Positions 38,836-50,709 of a stretch of 64,000 nt of DNA are shown here, one piece after another. Made by a program: the position numbers and the translations under genes. The DNA lies in contig NC_050735.1 of the NCBI RefSeq assembly GCF_014529535.1, positions 9,993,739 through 10,057,738 of the forward strand, in the 5' to 3' direction. How positions within the stretch are numbered: the first letter of the stretch is position 1; each line of letters starts with the position of its first letter. The notes below the pieces were generated by a model. The model searched no databases. It worked only from the letters and a program-made list of their open reading frames with translations, and was not told where the DNA came from. The DNA is from Bradysia coprophila (lineage: Eukaryota > Arthropoda > Insecta > Diptera > Sciaridae).

Positions 38836-41604
38836 TCTGGCCGAAAATATCGGTCTTGTGTTAATAGATTCGATATTTATATTGGCATGGCGATATGTTT
38901 ACCTCCTTGTGAAAGGCTAACCTAAAAATTTTTTAGTTAGTGAGCGGGCATGATAGTGGTAGATTTATTACACAAGGGATACGATAAATGAATATCTGAC
39001 GAGGTAAGTAAATGTGTCGGGTAGATGGATTACCTTTGAAACATGCACATTCTAAGAATCCAAAAATTTTTTCTTCCGATTAATTGATAAGTTGTGGAGA
39101 AACAACCAGAACGTAATTGAAAATCCTGCATCATTATTTAATTTGTTTAAAATGCAATTTCAGTTTTAATTGACAAAGCCAAAAAGCAAATGAAATTAAT
39201 TTGATGCCATTTCATTTGATTATACAACTGTACGTTGAGGTTTGCAATCAAAATTTATTTTCTAGATGAGCACAAACAAATTATGTAACAAATTGCAACC
39301 CCGGAAACATGTATATATACAGCATATAAATAATCTCTATGCGATAGTTACGCGAACAATTTTCAATTTTAATAAATGAATTAAAATGTTGCCGGCTCAA
39401 ATATGGTTGAGATTCAAAGCCAAATTCAAATAATAAAATGGTATTATACGGATGACCGTTAATATTAATTTTCAACGTTATTATTACGACTAATTAAAAT
39501 CACTGAGCTAACTCTCGTAAAGTTAAATTTTAAGTTGTTATTATTGGGGTAGGTGCAGGATAAAATTCGAAAAAAACGAGAAATATATGGTACAATAATT
39601 GTAATGTAATATGAAAGGGAGTACAAACTGCACAAACATTGTCTTCTCTTCTCAAACATTTTTTAGAAGGATGGTTCCTTCATTTTTCCGCAGTAGTACG
39701 GAAATTGATAGAAGAAACCGACCATTGACAACATAACCTCAACAATATACGACAAACGGAAAAACTGATAAGAAATTGGACATAGATAGTGGATGTCAGC
39801 TCGCAGAGCCTATCAAAAGCATTCCACAAATGCTTAAACAATAGACATCACTTGGCTACCGGACTCGTAAGACATCCCGGTTAATTCAACAAGAAAATGC
39901 ATCACCACATTGAGTGACGTCATATCACATTGTGGCGACGCAACATCATTGGCATCGACAAATCAAGCATTTCAAGCATTTGAATCCGAAAATATTTTCC
40001 TATCACAAAGAGATAAAAAAGCCTTTCCCTATTACAGTTAAATGTGTTTCAAAATAGACCAATTGCGCACTCGATGTACATGCACGCCTTGTGTGTATTG
40101 GCCTATGTTGAATCATACTATTTCCAACATCAGTGGCGAAAAGTAAAACCTTCGTTGGCTTTCGTAGTTAACTCGAAAATAAATGAGATGTGTAGATTGC
40201 CACTAGAGGCCGTAAACAACCATAAATATCTATTTATCCACTCAAAAGCGTTGAGAAAATAGCATATTCATCTCACTCTGACAATTCAGTGGAGACCATG
40301 TCACTGCCCAAAACAAACAAAATATTGTTAATCATGCATGGGAAGTATCATATCGTTAAAAACTAGAAATTATTAAGCGTCTCGCGATATAATTTCGAAT
40401 TTAAGATCGTTGGACCAAAAATCTCTAAAGTCTCTCAAGATGTAAAGTGACAAAGTACGGAGACACGTAAAAAAACGAAAAATTTCTGAAATTACACAAA
40501 ACTACTGAGTGTACTTTTTCTATTTTGAATATTTCTTTGCAAAACTCTCCCATGTACATCCTTTCTTTCATACTTAGCTTTGAACTTCAAAGAAAATTCA
40601 GGCAAGTCGAAGCGATTCCTATTTTCTCTCCTAAAATCTCCAATAGAGAGCTAGTTTTTGTCTGCGAACCCTACTACCCTAAGTCAACACGATCCAAATC
40701 CACATGAACCTCATCATACCGTAAATTTGTTTCAAATCAAGTCCATTTTTTTGTTTATCCGCGGTGAATGATTTAAGTCCTTCATTATCGCAACTCTTTC
40801 AGTCTAACGACGTGCTTGTTTCCTTCCGCTGCACACAGGTATCACATATAATCCCCTTTCGAAATAAAATAAAAATGTCATCGTAAGGGTCAGTTACATA
40901 AAGAAATAATTAGTTTGCATGTCTGCAGGTATAACAAATGGCATAATCTCATTGAAATGATTATTCGAAACATTATATGCATGTTTACGTCCAGTATCGT
41001 TTTAATTAGAATTCTACGTTCAAGTTGAATAAAAAGGATAAAAAAGTTACGTTTCAGTCATTCAAACAGAATGATATAAATGTATCTAATGATGGTCAAA
41101 GGTGAAGTTAATGAAATCCGATTATAGTCCTTTATGCTTATATATATATATGCGATGATGGCTTTGTTTGAATTATGCTACGGACCGACTCTATCAAGAC
41201 TTGAAGAACCTTCAACATTTTGTTCATTCTGAAACATTAGCAGATAAATTAAGAGTGATAAGTTATTTTGAACGAAAAATCGCATGGAATAAATTTTCAA
41301 TTTAAATTCGACTTTCCGAATAAAGACAAAGTGAATCAATTAACAATAACGCAAGCTGAACATCGAACGATGTTGCCATTGCACATAGTTCGAAACGATT
41401 TTGGGCTTAGGGTTTCTGATGGCGTGGCTGCCGATCATGGATGATGAATTCACCAGCGGTAGCAAGGTTAACCCAACGTAATTTTTTTAAAGATTCTATT
41501 TGCGCATTTAGAAAATTTTAGGGATTTTTTTTAAAGTGGACCAGGCTCCGTCAGACTTTTGACTTTTCGACTTTTCGTGGCAGTTTACTATCCAATAAAT
41601 AGTT

Positions 41605-41710
41605 ATTTATGCAATCGAGGTGCAAAGTACCCTAATAAAGTACTAGATGTGTAATTATGACACGAGGCCGCAGGACTTTTAATGCCATATTATGATGCTG
41701 AGTGGCATAA
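41605..41710. repeat. AGATGTGTAATTATG repeat, copy 1
   Basis: GTGCAAAGTAC, TAGATGTGTAATTATG and GATGCTGAGTGGCATAA occur in the same order near 58835-58985. Two-copy dispersed repeat, no ORF. Confidence 0.55.
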
Positions 41711-41954
41711 ACAATATTAAAATTAAATGACTGAGGTTATAAACTAATGGGGCCAAGGGCTATCTGGACACTGGACATGTGGTCAACTTACCAAAAAATC
41801 CCTCTTTAGTTTTAAATAATAATTAAAAACGAGTGAAAAATTTGAGTCGAAATATTAATTTTAAGTATCCAAGAAATTTTGAATCAAATATTTTCCCGAG
41901 TAAAAAAAAGTTCTCAGAAAGCCTAAATCGATCGAATTCAGACTTCTCACTGTC

Positions 41955-42140
41955 TCAGTGAGGAATATATATTACACACTTGTCACAAAGAAGTCGAGGC
42001 ATGCCGAGACTGATAGTGACAAGTGTGTACTCTATTTTATCACATAAGCGAAAACGAGACAACATAGAACTGAAGTGTAATTTTTTAATTAAACTTCTAG
42101 TGAAGTAATTTTGACATCCGAACACCGCGCGTATGTGATA
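41955..42140. mobile_element. TTATCGCATAAGCG hairpin element, diverged copy
   Basis: ACACACTTGTCAC and GTGACAAGTGTGT form a stem with GTCGAGGCATGCCGAGAC in the loop. TTTTATCACATAAGCGAAAA and CGCGCGTATGTGATAAAA are the other end pair. Related to 43228-44035 and 54735-54925. Confidence 0.6.
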
Positions 42141-42159
42141 AAATTTTTTTTGATACCAA

Positions 42160-42530
42160 CATCGAAAGTGGATACTTTCGCCCTCGAAATTCGGGGCGAA
42201 AGTAAAAAATGCAAGTTATGTGTTTGAGCGGGGAGAAAGAAAGAATATATAAAGCGAAAGTCAATATAAATAATGCGAAAGTCGACTACATAATGTAGTA
42301 GTCAACTCCTGTCAATAAGTGTACTGCGATCAAATAGTTATTTTTATGCCAAATACTGTGAAAGTTTGTATTTTCGGTCCTCAAATGGTGACCGAAAGTA
42401 AAAAAATTCAGGCCTTGGGCCGAAAGTAAATGTCACTGTCATGATTTTACTTTCGCCCCGTGGGCTTGCGTATTTGCGGGCCGAAAGTAAATGTCACTGT
42501 CATCATTTTACTTTCGGTCCTCATATGTCG
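42160..42530. repeat. Cluster of GGCGAAAGTAAA-type direct and inverted motifs
   Basis: TTTACTTTCG and CGAAAGTAAA recur many times. A 36-bp block (CCGAAAGTAAATGTCACTGT, then CATxATTTTACTTTCG) occurs at 42420 and again at 42480 with one difference. Confidence 0.6.
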
Positions 42531-42951
42531 CGAAAACACATGTTCACTTGATTGAAAGTACGCATTGAGTGTAGTGTTGTGTTGACGATAGCCAAATGTT
42601 TTGTGAGCAAGTGAATGTATGTTTACAGTAATTTCATTTGTTAAATTGTTTTTATTTTTATACCAGGTGGCTGCCGCCCCCTGGACCCCCGCGCTTTTCG
42701 GCATTTTCGTGTTTCTACAGCAAATTTTGTTGATAACTCAACAGTTTCATTAAATTTATGTTTTGTTTCGGACCGAAAATACAAATCTTCCGCAGTATTT
42801 GGCATAAAAAATAGTATGCATCACTCGGGGCAAAAGTAAAAAAATTCAAATCGTGTGATTGCCGCCCTTGCCTGCGGCGCGGGCTGCAAACTTCACACGT
42901 TTGAATTTTTTTACTTTCGCCCCTTGTTATGCAAAATACTATTACGTATTT

Positions 42952-43045
42952 GTTGTGGACGGTATATTTTAGGCAATTTCGCGAGTTGTAGCCCGAACGA
43001 AGTGAGGGCGACAAGCGAAAGTGCCTAAAATAAACCGTCCACAAC
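42952..43045. repeat. GTTGTGGACGG palindromic element, full copy
   Basis: GTTGTGGACGGTATATTTTA against TAAACCGTCCACAAC, with CCCGAACGAAGTGAGGGCG in the loop. It is followed by a second hairpin (TTTTCATGCCGAGGG against GCCGAAGGCATGAAAA, about 43062-43130). Confidence 0.75.
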
Positions 43046-43341
43046 AGATGCGTATACAACTTTTCATGCCGAGGGCCCAAATTACGAGAAAAATTCCGTA
43101 ATTTTTGCCGAAGGCATGAAAATTGAATTAAAGCGTGCGCCAGTGCTCTTATTGAAATTAACATACGAAGTTGATACTTTTTGTTGCTGAATGATTTGTT
43201 AGTTATTTGTTAATTTTTGTGTGTGTCGGCAAGCCTCGACCGCCTTGTCATACGTGCATAATATTTATTATCGCATAAGAGAAAACGAGACAACAAGATA
43301 TGCGAATGACACTTTGATAATTTACAGAAGTATAATGTTTG

Positions 43342-43833
43342 TTTATCTCCTGCAAGCTGATATTTCATACATTACGCGTTTCTGCATATAAACACAAACA
43401 CATACATAACCACAGCTTATACGATTGGATAATTCACACATAACCCACCTAGGGTAAATTTACTTTCCATCTACTTATTTGAAAAAAAAAAATCGCCGAA
43501 CGGCGGAAGCGAACACGGGACCAGCAGCATATCAACCAAACATGCTGACCACTACGCCAACAAATCACATAATGCGATGCAATTGGTGTCAGTAGTGGTT
43601 CGTTAGTCACTTCTACATCGATCAAATAATCAGAGTAGTCGGAATGATGTGATTTAAACGAAGTGTTGAGGTGGATAGTATATGTGTGTGAGTAAGTAAA
43701 TAAAGGATTCTCTGTATGATGTTTTTTTTGTTGTGAATGCGTTTTAAAACAACATGCTTAATTAATTAATTTTAAATCCAAATTTTTGTGGTTATTTCGC
43801 TAATGTATGAAATATCAGCTTGCAGGAGATAAA
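43342..43833. mobile_element. 492-bp terminal-inverted-repeat element carrying a tRNA-like segment
   Basis: 33-bp near-perfect terminal inverted repeats: TTTATCTCCTGCAAGCTGAT... at 43342 and its complement ending at 43833. The homologous position at 54867 is empty. The interior includes a minus-strand tRNA-like sequence with a T-run. No transposase ORF. Confidence 0.8.
43482..43570 (-). other. tRNA-like sequence with Pol III box A, box B and T-run (pseudo-tRNA or SINE head)
   Basis: On the minus strand, TGGCGTAGTGG (43549-43559) fits box A (TRGCNNAGYNGG) exactly and GTGTTCGCTTCC (about 43505-43516) approximates box B. An 11-base T-run follows. A 17-nt anticodon-like arm can be drawn (CATGT, TTGGTTG, ATATG). 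The acceptor and T stems do not pair, so a working tRNA is unlikely. Confidence 0.45.
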
Positions 43834-43842
43834 ACATTGTTC

Positions 43843-43962
43843 TACCTTGGTGTATATTTCTCGAATCACTTCTTATGTACAATTGTATATACACTCGCTG
43901 GCGCTCGTTATATACAATTGTACATACGAAGTTATTCTCGAAATATACACCAAGGTAGAAAA
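43843..43962. repeat. TTCTACCTTGGTGTATATTTC palindrome
   Basis: Arms CTACCTTGGTGTATATTTC and GAAATATACACCAAGGTAG, then TATGTACAATTGTATATACA against its complement, capped by CTCGCTGGCGCTCG. 120 bp. Confidence 0.8.
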
Positions 43963-44027
43963 TGTACTATTATATATCCTAGGTGAATAATTTTTTCGGG
44001 GAATCACACCGCGTATGCGATAAAATC

Positions 44028-44118
44028 TATTACTTCATTAGTTTTGACACACCATTTCCTATGTAACACCGGATCAGTCACTGCTCATCGCTTATTTTTG
44101 GCATCGATAACAGATGAC
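44028..44118 (+). repeat. ACTTCATTT/CGATAACAGATGA repeat, copy 5
   Basis: Carries ATCTATTACTTCATTAG, AACACCGGATCAGTCAC and GGCATCGATAACAGATGAC. It abuts the right end of the 43228-44035 element. Confidence 0.65.
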
Positions 44119-45223
44119 AAAATCTCTACAGCTAAATATTTCTTCGCAATAAATAGCGTTCCAATATTCTGTAAAAATGACTTTTGAAAAGCAGAAAACA
44201 AACAAGAAAATCCGAAGAAAGACTTCTGCTAATATTTTTCAACGTCCCCTTTCTTACATGGTAACCCTACTATGATATATGAATTTCTTAGCGATCATTA
44301 AATATTAAGTAAGTTACGTGTATTACACCGTTTACAATAAATTATCTCAAGATTTTATTGAAACTTCAGCTCTATTATTGTGTAGCATCCTATTCATTCA
44401 AACATTTCGTAATTATGAAATTCGGGTTGATAATATTTCATGAATTATGATGTAACTAATAAGTTTCGCATTATGAACCAAAAATTAGTTATAAGAAATT
44501 TTATCGGAATATCCATAGACGTTTATTTGGTGCTTTCATCACAAAGAAATGATTCTACCACCAGTAAATTTATCGCCTCTGGTAGTCAGTATGTGCTTTT
44601 ATCTATAAGCTCATCGAAATTCATTATGAATATGAGAAAAGGAAAGACGCAAGTTTCTTCCTCCATTTTTGAGAAAATAAGTAGAAAACGTATTCATTCA
44701 ACATGAATTTGAATAGCTGCAGCAGAGCAGCTTCTTCTATTCCTTGCAACGTGTTATGAGTTGGCAAAAAACAAACTTGAAATTAACGCACACCCACCAC
44801 TTTGTTTAATAAAGCCGTTAAGGGATAAAATGGAGTGTAAAGATTAAAATTGGTTCGATAATTTATACAAAAAGTCAATTGAAAGGTAACAAGGCGACAG
44901 ATTCAGGTATATATGGTGTAAGTAAGCCACACGAACATGCCAAGAGGATGCAAAAAAATGGATACCTTCATCCTTCTTGAATAACATATGCTATTAACAT
45001 TTCAAGAGGAATAGATACTTCTAATAGATCCGTGCGCCGATCGCTGCCGATAAAAAGAGAGACATAGTACCGTCGCCACCGATCGGCAGTGAAAATAGTG
45101 TTAAGTGATAGGTATTTTTGTATAACTGAGCATAGATTCTCATGCTGTCCGTAACTTTAAGAATTCGTAACTTGACAGTTCTTATGGGATCACGCAACTC
45201 TCAAGTTACGAATATTATGAGTT

Positions 45224-45437
45224 AAGTATAGTTTCCACTTAAAAAGAGCACTCTGTTTAGCCTCCGTCTTCATGACAGTTGTAAAATAGAACAAAAGAAC
45301 TGTCACGCAAACGGAGTGGAAATTGAATTTATTTCAATTTTTTACTCCGTTTACGTGACAGTTCCTTTGTTCCATTTTACAACTGTCATGTAGACGGAGG
45401 CTAAACGGAGTGCTCTTTTTAAGTGGAAACTATACTT
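45224..45437. repeat. 214-bp palindrome with about 90-bp arms
   Basis: AAGTATAGTTTCCACTT at 45224 matches AAGTGGAAACTATACTT at 45421-45437. The arms continue through AGAGCACTC, AGCCTCCGTCT, ATGACAGTTGTAAAAT and GAACTGTCACG. Confidence 0.9.
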
Positions 45438-45566
45438 TACAAAAGTACGAGAATCGGAGCCCTGGTCACGTCAAAATGAGAGAGATCAAATTTGTAAACA
45501 GAGTCTGACTCTCAATTTTAGTTTTCATTCATGAATTTTCGACAGCTGACCCCGAGATAATGCTTA

Positions 45567-45666
45567 GTTTCCTCTTACCAAAAAAGTACTCCGTGTGAGA
45601 GACAAAATTGAATTTTTTGACAGCTTGCTCTCTCACGGAGTACTTTTTGTTGAGTGGAATGGAAAC
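45567..45666. repeat. 100-bp palindrome with AAAGTACTCCGTG arms
   Basis: GTTTCCTCTTACC...AAAAGTACTCCGTG against CACGGAGTACTTTT...GTGGAATGGAAAC. Possibly related by its GTTTCC ends to the neighbour at 45224. Confidence 0.7.
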
Positions 45667-48600
45667 TTAATTTAAATTCAACTGGTTTTCGCTCTCACTA
45701 AACATCCCTACGGTGACAAAATGTGAGATGCCCAATCTCCCAACTGCGCTGCCACTAATGGTTTTGCCGCCATTGAAATATGTGGAACAAGGCAAGGGGG
45801 GTATTCCTTGTTAAAAAGATCAAACTGTTATTGTCAACCTCTATCATGTTTCAAAAATGTACCTTCCCTAAATTGGTAATTTACAGATAAATGCTATAAA
45901 GTGACAGCTACGGTAATTTGATTGTATACTTGAGAGAGTCCACTCCTACAGATACCACATGTTCTTTCCATCCATAGTCAACACGATTGATCGAATGAAA
46001 TGTGAAGAAATTATAAAGAATCAGTTATATGGACCAAAAGACGACAAAAATAAATTCTGGGCTCGTCGCGTCGTCTTATGTAGCAAAGTGCACGTCATAG
46101 CAGTTGAAGCATAATGAGGCGAAAGATTTTATTTCTGTCTGTCGAAAACACTTAGATCAAATTAGGTCGAAGATTCGATAACTACGCCCTAATTATGTGC
46201 TCGTCGTCTGTGAATAATTAATTTACATTACAGATGTAATTACAAAAAAGGTAGAAGTTGCTGAGTCGTTAATAAATGACAAAAAAATCTACCAAATCCC
46301 TGTTATGGTTCGCCCTGCAAGCCATAATTAAACACAATAATTTTCCTCAATAAAATCAGACTCTGCGGTATTCTAAAAAGCTATTTACTTGTTTCTCTTT
46401 TTCCTTTTTTTGGTGCTTGTGTACATAAACAACATTAGCATCATAAAATACGTATCATCATCATGATGCGATATAAATAATGTACCATACCCCATATTGC
46501 ACAGAGCTAATAAAGGAAAATACCAAAATGGTAGAGGAAAAACCATATCCACAATACGGTACATACGGTGTGTGTGTATATATAAATAGATACACACGCG
46601 GTTGAAGAGGGGAAAGATTTTCCTTCTGGTGAATTATATGGTACATACATATTTAGATGGAGTGTACTATAATAAATGGAAAATATAAAGAGCAGAAATA
46701 ATAAAAGGCGGTGCTTGAATGCGGTTATAACATCAGGGATGAAAATTGTGTTATCATATTTCGGAAAACCATCACCCAATAATACCCATGTGGATGAGAT
46801 TTTAATATTCTCTCATGTACATGTATACAACAATTCGTTTACAAAATTGATTTGTTTCAAGGGATGCTTTCTACGCTCAACCATACTGGCCATAATGAGG
46901 GCTGTCCAGTTTACCATTTACAGAAGAATTAGAAGAAAAAAAAAACAGAATTGTTTCAACGGAATTGAGTTGATTCACCGAAAGATTCGTACTTTATAAT
47001 GTTGTTTCACAACGAAAAAAAATCAATTCGAAACCAATCGTAAAATTATCCTTGAAAAACAAAATTGTTCGACTAATTGACTTCATCCGAGAGAGCAACA
47101 ACAAAAAAAAATCCAATTACAAATTCAACCCTTAATTCACTCCGCCCAAACAAAATAAATAAACGAAAAATTGAACTGCAATAATTTCACGTAAAAAAAG
47201 ACGATTATCCCAGCAGGCGTCCTCTACACCCTCATTGAATTGGAATAGGGGTAGACAAACATTCATCCTTTTATGTGCCATTTTTATGTGCATTATATAA
47301 TCGCTATATATCCCATTTGTTTACCATCATCATTATGTAGTACATAAGCATTGTACATTTTCGGGGTATATGTGTATACACATGCATAATGGCATAATGT
47401 AGGAAGTAGGGATTTTTTGGTAAATCAAGCCCGGCAGCAGCACGTTAGCAATTTTCTCATTTTACGGGTATATTAGCATAATGATGATTGAAATGTGCTT
47501 ATTTGTTTGGGAATCGTCTGACATAACATTACGGTTATTCCGTCTTCGACCATTTTTGTGAAACATTACGACTGAATGGTGGTTGATGATGGTGTGCAGA
47601 CATATAATTTCGTATGGCGAATAAAATCGTTCCAGCATAACGTTTTTAGTTTGCCACAGTGGTGGGCCGTGTAATGTTGTCTGTTGTGGAGGATAAGTGA
47701 CACAGTGTTCGCAAATTGAATCGTCTGGATTGATAAAATTGATTTCTATTGATATGTAATCTGACGAAAATATATTTTTGTTTCGTTAAGATTTGTGGTA
47801 CGAGTGACAAAAAATAAGAGACCAACACATGATATTTAAAGGCTCGAAAGACAGTTGTCTTATCGCTTCGAGGTCGCTAAAATTAAGTGCGAATTTAATT
47901 ATAGAAATTGTCATGCAATCGATGCGTAACAAATTATAAAAGAACTTCCGGAACTATGCCCAGGTCTTGAGTGTATGTGGTGCGGGTAAATTAATATTTT
48001 TCTAGTAAAATATCAGCGAACAAAAAGTGTGTAATCAAATACTCAGTTAATATCGTCGAATGGTGTTCATTGTATGTCTCCCAGTTTACGTTGAAAACAA
48101 AAGCCGAAGAAGTTCAGCGTTTTTCTTTCTTTCTTTCATCGTTTTAGATGGATAAATACAACACAATGTAATCAAAACGTAATTTAATCCTGATGCTATT
48201 ATGAACCAACTAAAAACGAAACATAATGCAAAATAGCTGAGATCGGTCGGAATTGTACATGCAGCATATGTAAAATAGTTGAGTACGACAGAGATCTGTA
48301 AAACATTGTCAGTGTTGCAGAAACTTGGTGAATTGAAGAAGGACTTTAGGAATTTGTTTTGCCTAGTGCAGACTGTGTAGTGTTAGTGTATACAAGTTTA
48401 CATTTAAAAACATTTAGTTCTAAAAGCAAGCGTGAAATATTGTTCGGAATGAAATAATTATGAAGTGAATGGAATGAATACGACAAAGAGCTGACCGTTG
48501 ACTTGGATAAAAGTGATAAAAATTGTCGTTGGAACAATGTGAGATATCTTGTACAGGTAGTTGCATTTTCATAGCTCCTGAGCTGCTAGCATGACCGAAC

Positions 48601-49499
48601 ATACACATTTTAAATGTTAATAGTATCCTTGTATCGCTTGCTTTCACCCAAATTCGAACCCGAATCTGGAAAATGTTAAATTGTCGTCTGGCGAAAAATT
48701 TGAATAAATAACAACAGAGTGACCTTCAATGATTTTCTAAGTTCGTAATAGTAGCTCAAGAGCTGCATGAAAACGAATAGTTTCTTGCATATTGACAAAG
48801 AAACTACGAACCCATTTTTTGTCTTTGAGTGTCACCCTCCTATTGACCGAAATTCGCTCCATATCTCCTTAACGAAATAACATTTAATTTTTCAAGAACA
48901 TTGATTTCATCACATTTAGAGTCAGGTTAATTTTTTATCACAAAATTGTCATTTTTTTACCGCTCATCTCCTTGAATGTCACAAAAATTCAGACAATAAA
49001 AACGGAAACGAAGAATGTGTTATCATGGCTACATGGTGAAAAATATTTTGGCCAAAATAACTAAGTCAAGCTTTACGATACCTTCAAGGCTTGTTGGTAT
49101 TATTCATTCAGTGAAATAAGAGGACGAGAAGGCGGCATAGTTTTAGGTCGAATTTTGTATCATCAATATCACAGTCAAAAAATTGGTTTTTCGACCGAAT
49201 TTAGCTAAGTTTTCTGAAAATATGAAAACAAAAATTTATCAGTAAAATGCAAGGAATCAAAAAACCTTCTGTGAAATAGGTTCCATGAAGAGAACTTTAA
49301 AAAGAGATTTGACTTTGTCGTTTAGAATCAACACGTACGTACGTAATGGAGAAAGGTCTTTTAATTTGTTCTCACATTTATTGGAATCGTATCCAGACTT
49401 TCACTTTGTTGTATTAACCTCACACTATATCCACCTTGGTATTAACCATCGAAAAACTTCTAGTTATCGAATCTGCTATTTCTCTTTGTCAAATTTCTT

Positions 49500-49620
49500 A
49501 GAGTTTGAGGCTAAATCTTGTACTTCACTTAGTTTCACTGTGACCTTTTCCGAAATATGGATCCAGTAACATTAGTCGGAGGTCATCGCATATTTTTTTC
49601 ATTGCTGTCGGTAACAGATG
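49500..49620 (+). repeat. ACTTCATTT/CGATAACAGATGA repeat, copy 6
   Basis: Carries AAATCTTGTACTTCACTTAG, GTAACATTAGTCGGAGG and GCTGTCGGTAACAGATGAT. Confidence 0.6.
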
Positions 49621-50199
49621 ATTCTCAAAAATTTTAATATTCGTTACATTCTCTATTTATGTTTAGATCGTCGAACAACACTGCACTCAAGTGGAGTGAA
49701 AGGTATTGAAAATTAAAGAATAAAATTTAAGCTTTTGAGTTTATCTTGCAATTTAACCAGCAAGAATGCAATTCGCAAAAAAATCTAAGGCACAAACGCA
49801 AACTTTCTCAAAGTATTTAAACAATGATAGAGATATACAAACCATCTTCAGAGCTCAAAAATTACTGAACCCTATTTTCAGTTGAATTTGAGAGTTTTTC
49901 CTGTAGCTCTTCAGGAATCTATACAATTAGTTTAGTAGAATTAGTCCAATTTTGTAGTAATACAACACTGAGGGATTCTGTTGAGAAACTTTTCACTTAC
50001 GGTCTGTCCGTACTTTCTAAGTTTATACCAACTTTGAACATTCCAGCCTACGACAATGTCAGCATTGTCACTACAAGTGACAAGTCACTTTCTTAACTGA
50101 CGTAGCTAGAATTTTAAGAATTTAAGAATTTTAAGTTCGAACCAAAGCAAAAAGCATACGGACACTAAACCTTTCATAGCGCTGATATCAGCAGTTCTA

Positions 50200-50350
50200 C
50201 GATCTGATCTGTTACTTCATTTGATACAGATCTTTAAAAAAAATTAATTTCAAATATTTTACTTAATTTTTTTTGAACACACGCTTTCCTTGGTGCATGA
50301 GTTAGACATCATCCTTCCTACAGTCGTTATCGATAACAGTTGATAGCAGA
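50200..50350 (+). repeat. ACTTCATTT/CGATAACAGATGA repeat, copy 7
   Basis: Carries GATCTGTTACTTCATTTGAT, ATTTTACTTAA, GAACACACGCTTTCC and GTCGTTATCGATAACAG. It ends about 360 bp before the Not start codon. Confidence 0.65.
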
Positions 50351-50709
50351 TACTGATAGGTAAAGTCTCGGTCTGAAAGAAAGATGTAACATTTATTTAC
50401 CCTCAGCTATAAGACCGCTCAGTAACAGTCGGTCGTTTATTTCTGAAGTGGTTATCGATATTAGGATGATAGCAGTTCAAAACAGGCTATTTTCATGAAA
50501 ACCAGTTAATCATAGGCTCAAGAACATTTTGTGTTTCAGAACTGAATTTAGAAAGCAAAACTGTATAATTAACCAACATAGCCAGAAATCTTAGTTCAAT
50601 ATCTGTTTCCCATTCACTAACAACACCTCAATTTTAATCAATTTCAGAAATATGAATTTCAACTAAACAACCGAAGCGCTTCACACCAAATAAAAAAAAA
50701 CCATCCATA

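Larger units (their letters stand above)
43228..44035. mobile_element. TTATCGCATAAGCG hairpin element, interrupted copy
   Basis: Begins with a hairpin (GGCAAGCCTCGACCGCC) and runs through TTATCGCATAAGAGAAAACG to ACCGCGTATGCGATAAAA. Compared with the 54735-54925 copy it carries two extra pieces at one point: 43342-43833 and 43843-43962. Confidence 0.7.
36967..50709. other. Repeat-rich non-coding stretch before the Not homeobox gene
   Basis: No convincing coding exon. Elements: 37380, 38421-38604, 41605-41710, 41955-42140, 42160-42960, 42952-43045, 43228-44035, 45224-45437 and 45567-45666, plus dispersed repeat copies near 44028, 49500 and 50200. The 46-49.4 kb part looks mostly free of obvious repeats. 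Confidence 0.55.

Noticed and set aside
42447-43164. Two minus-strand ORFs of 85 and 149 residues
   Set aside because: They run through palindromic repeats and show no domain or codon pattern of a gene.
48640-48670. Box B-like GGGTTCGAATTTGGG on the minus strand
   Set aside because: No box A at a suitable distance and no cloverleaf; probably chance.
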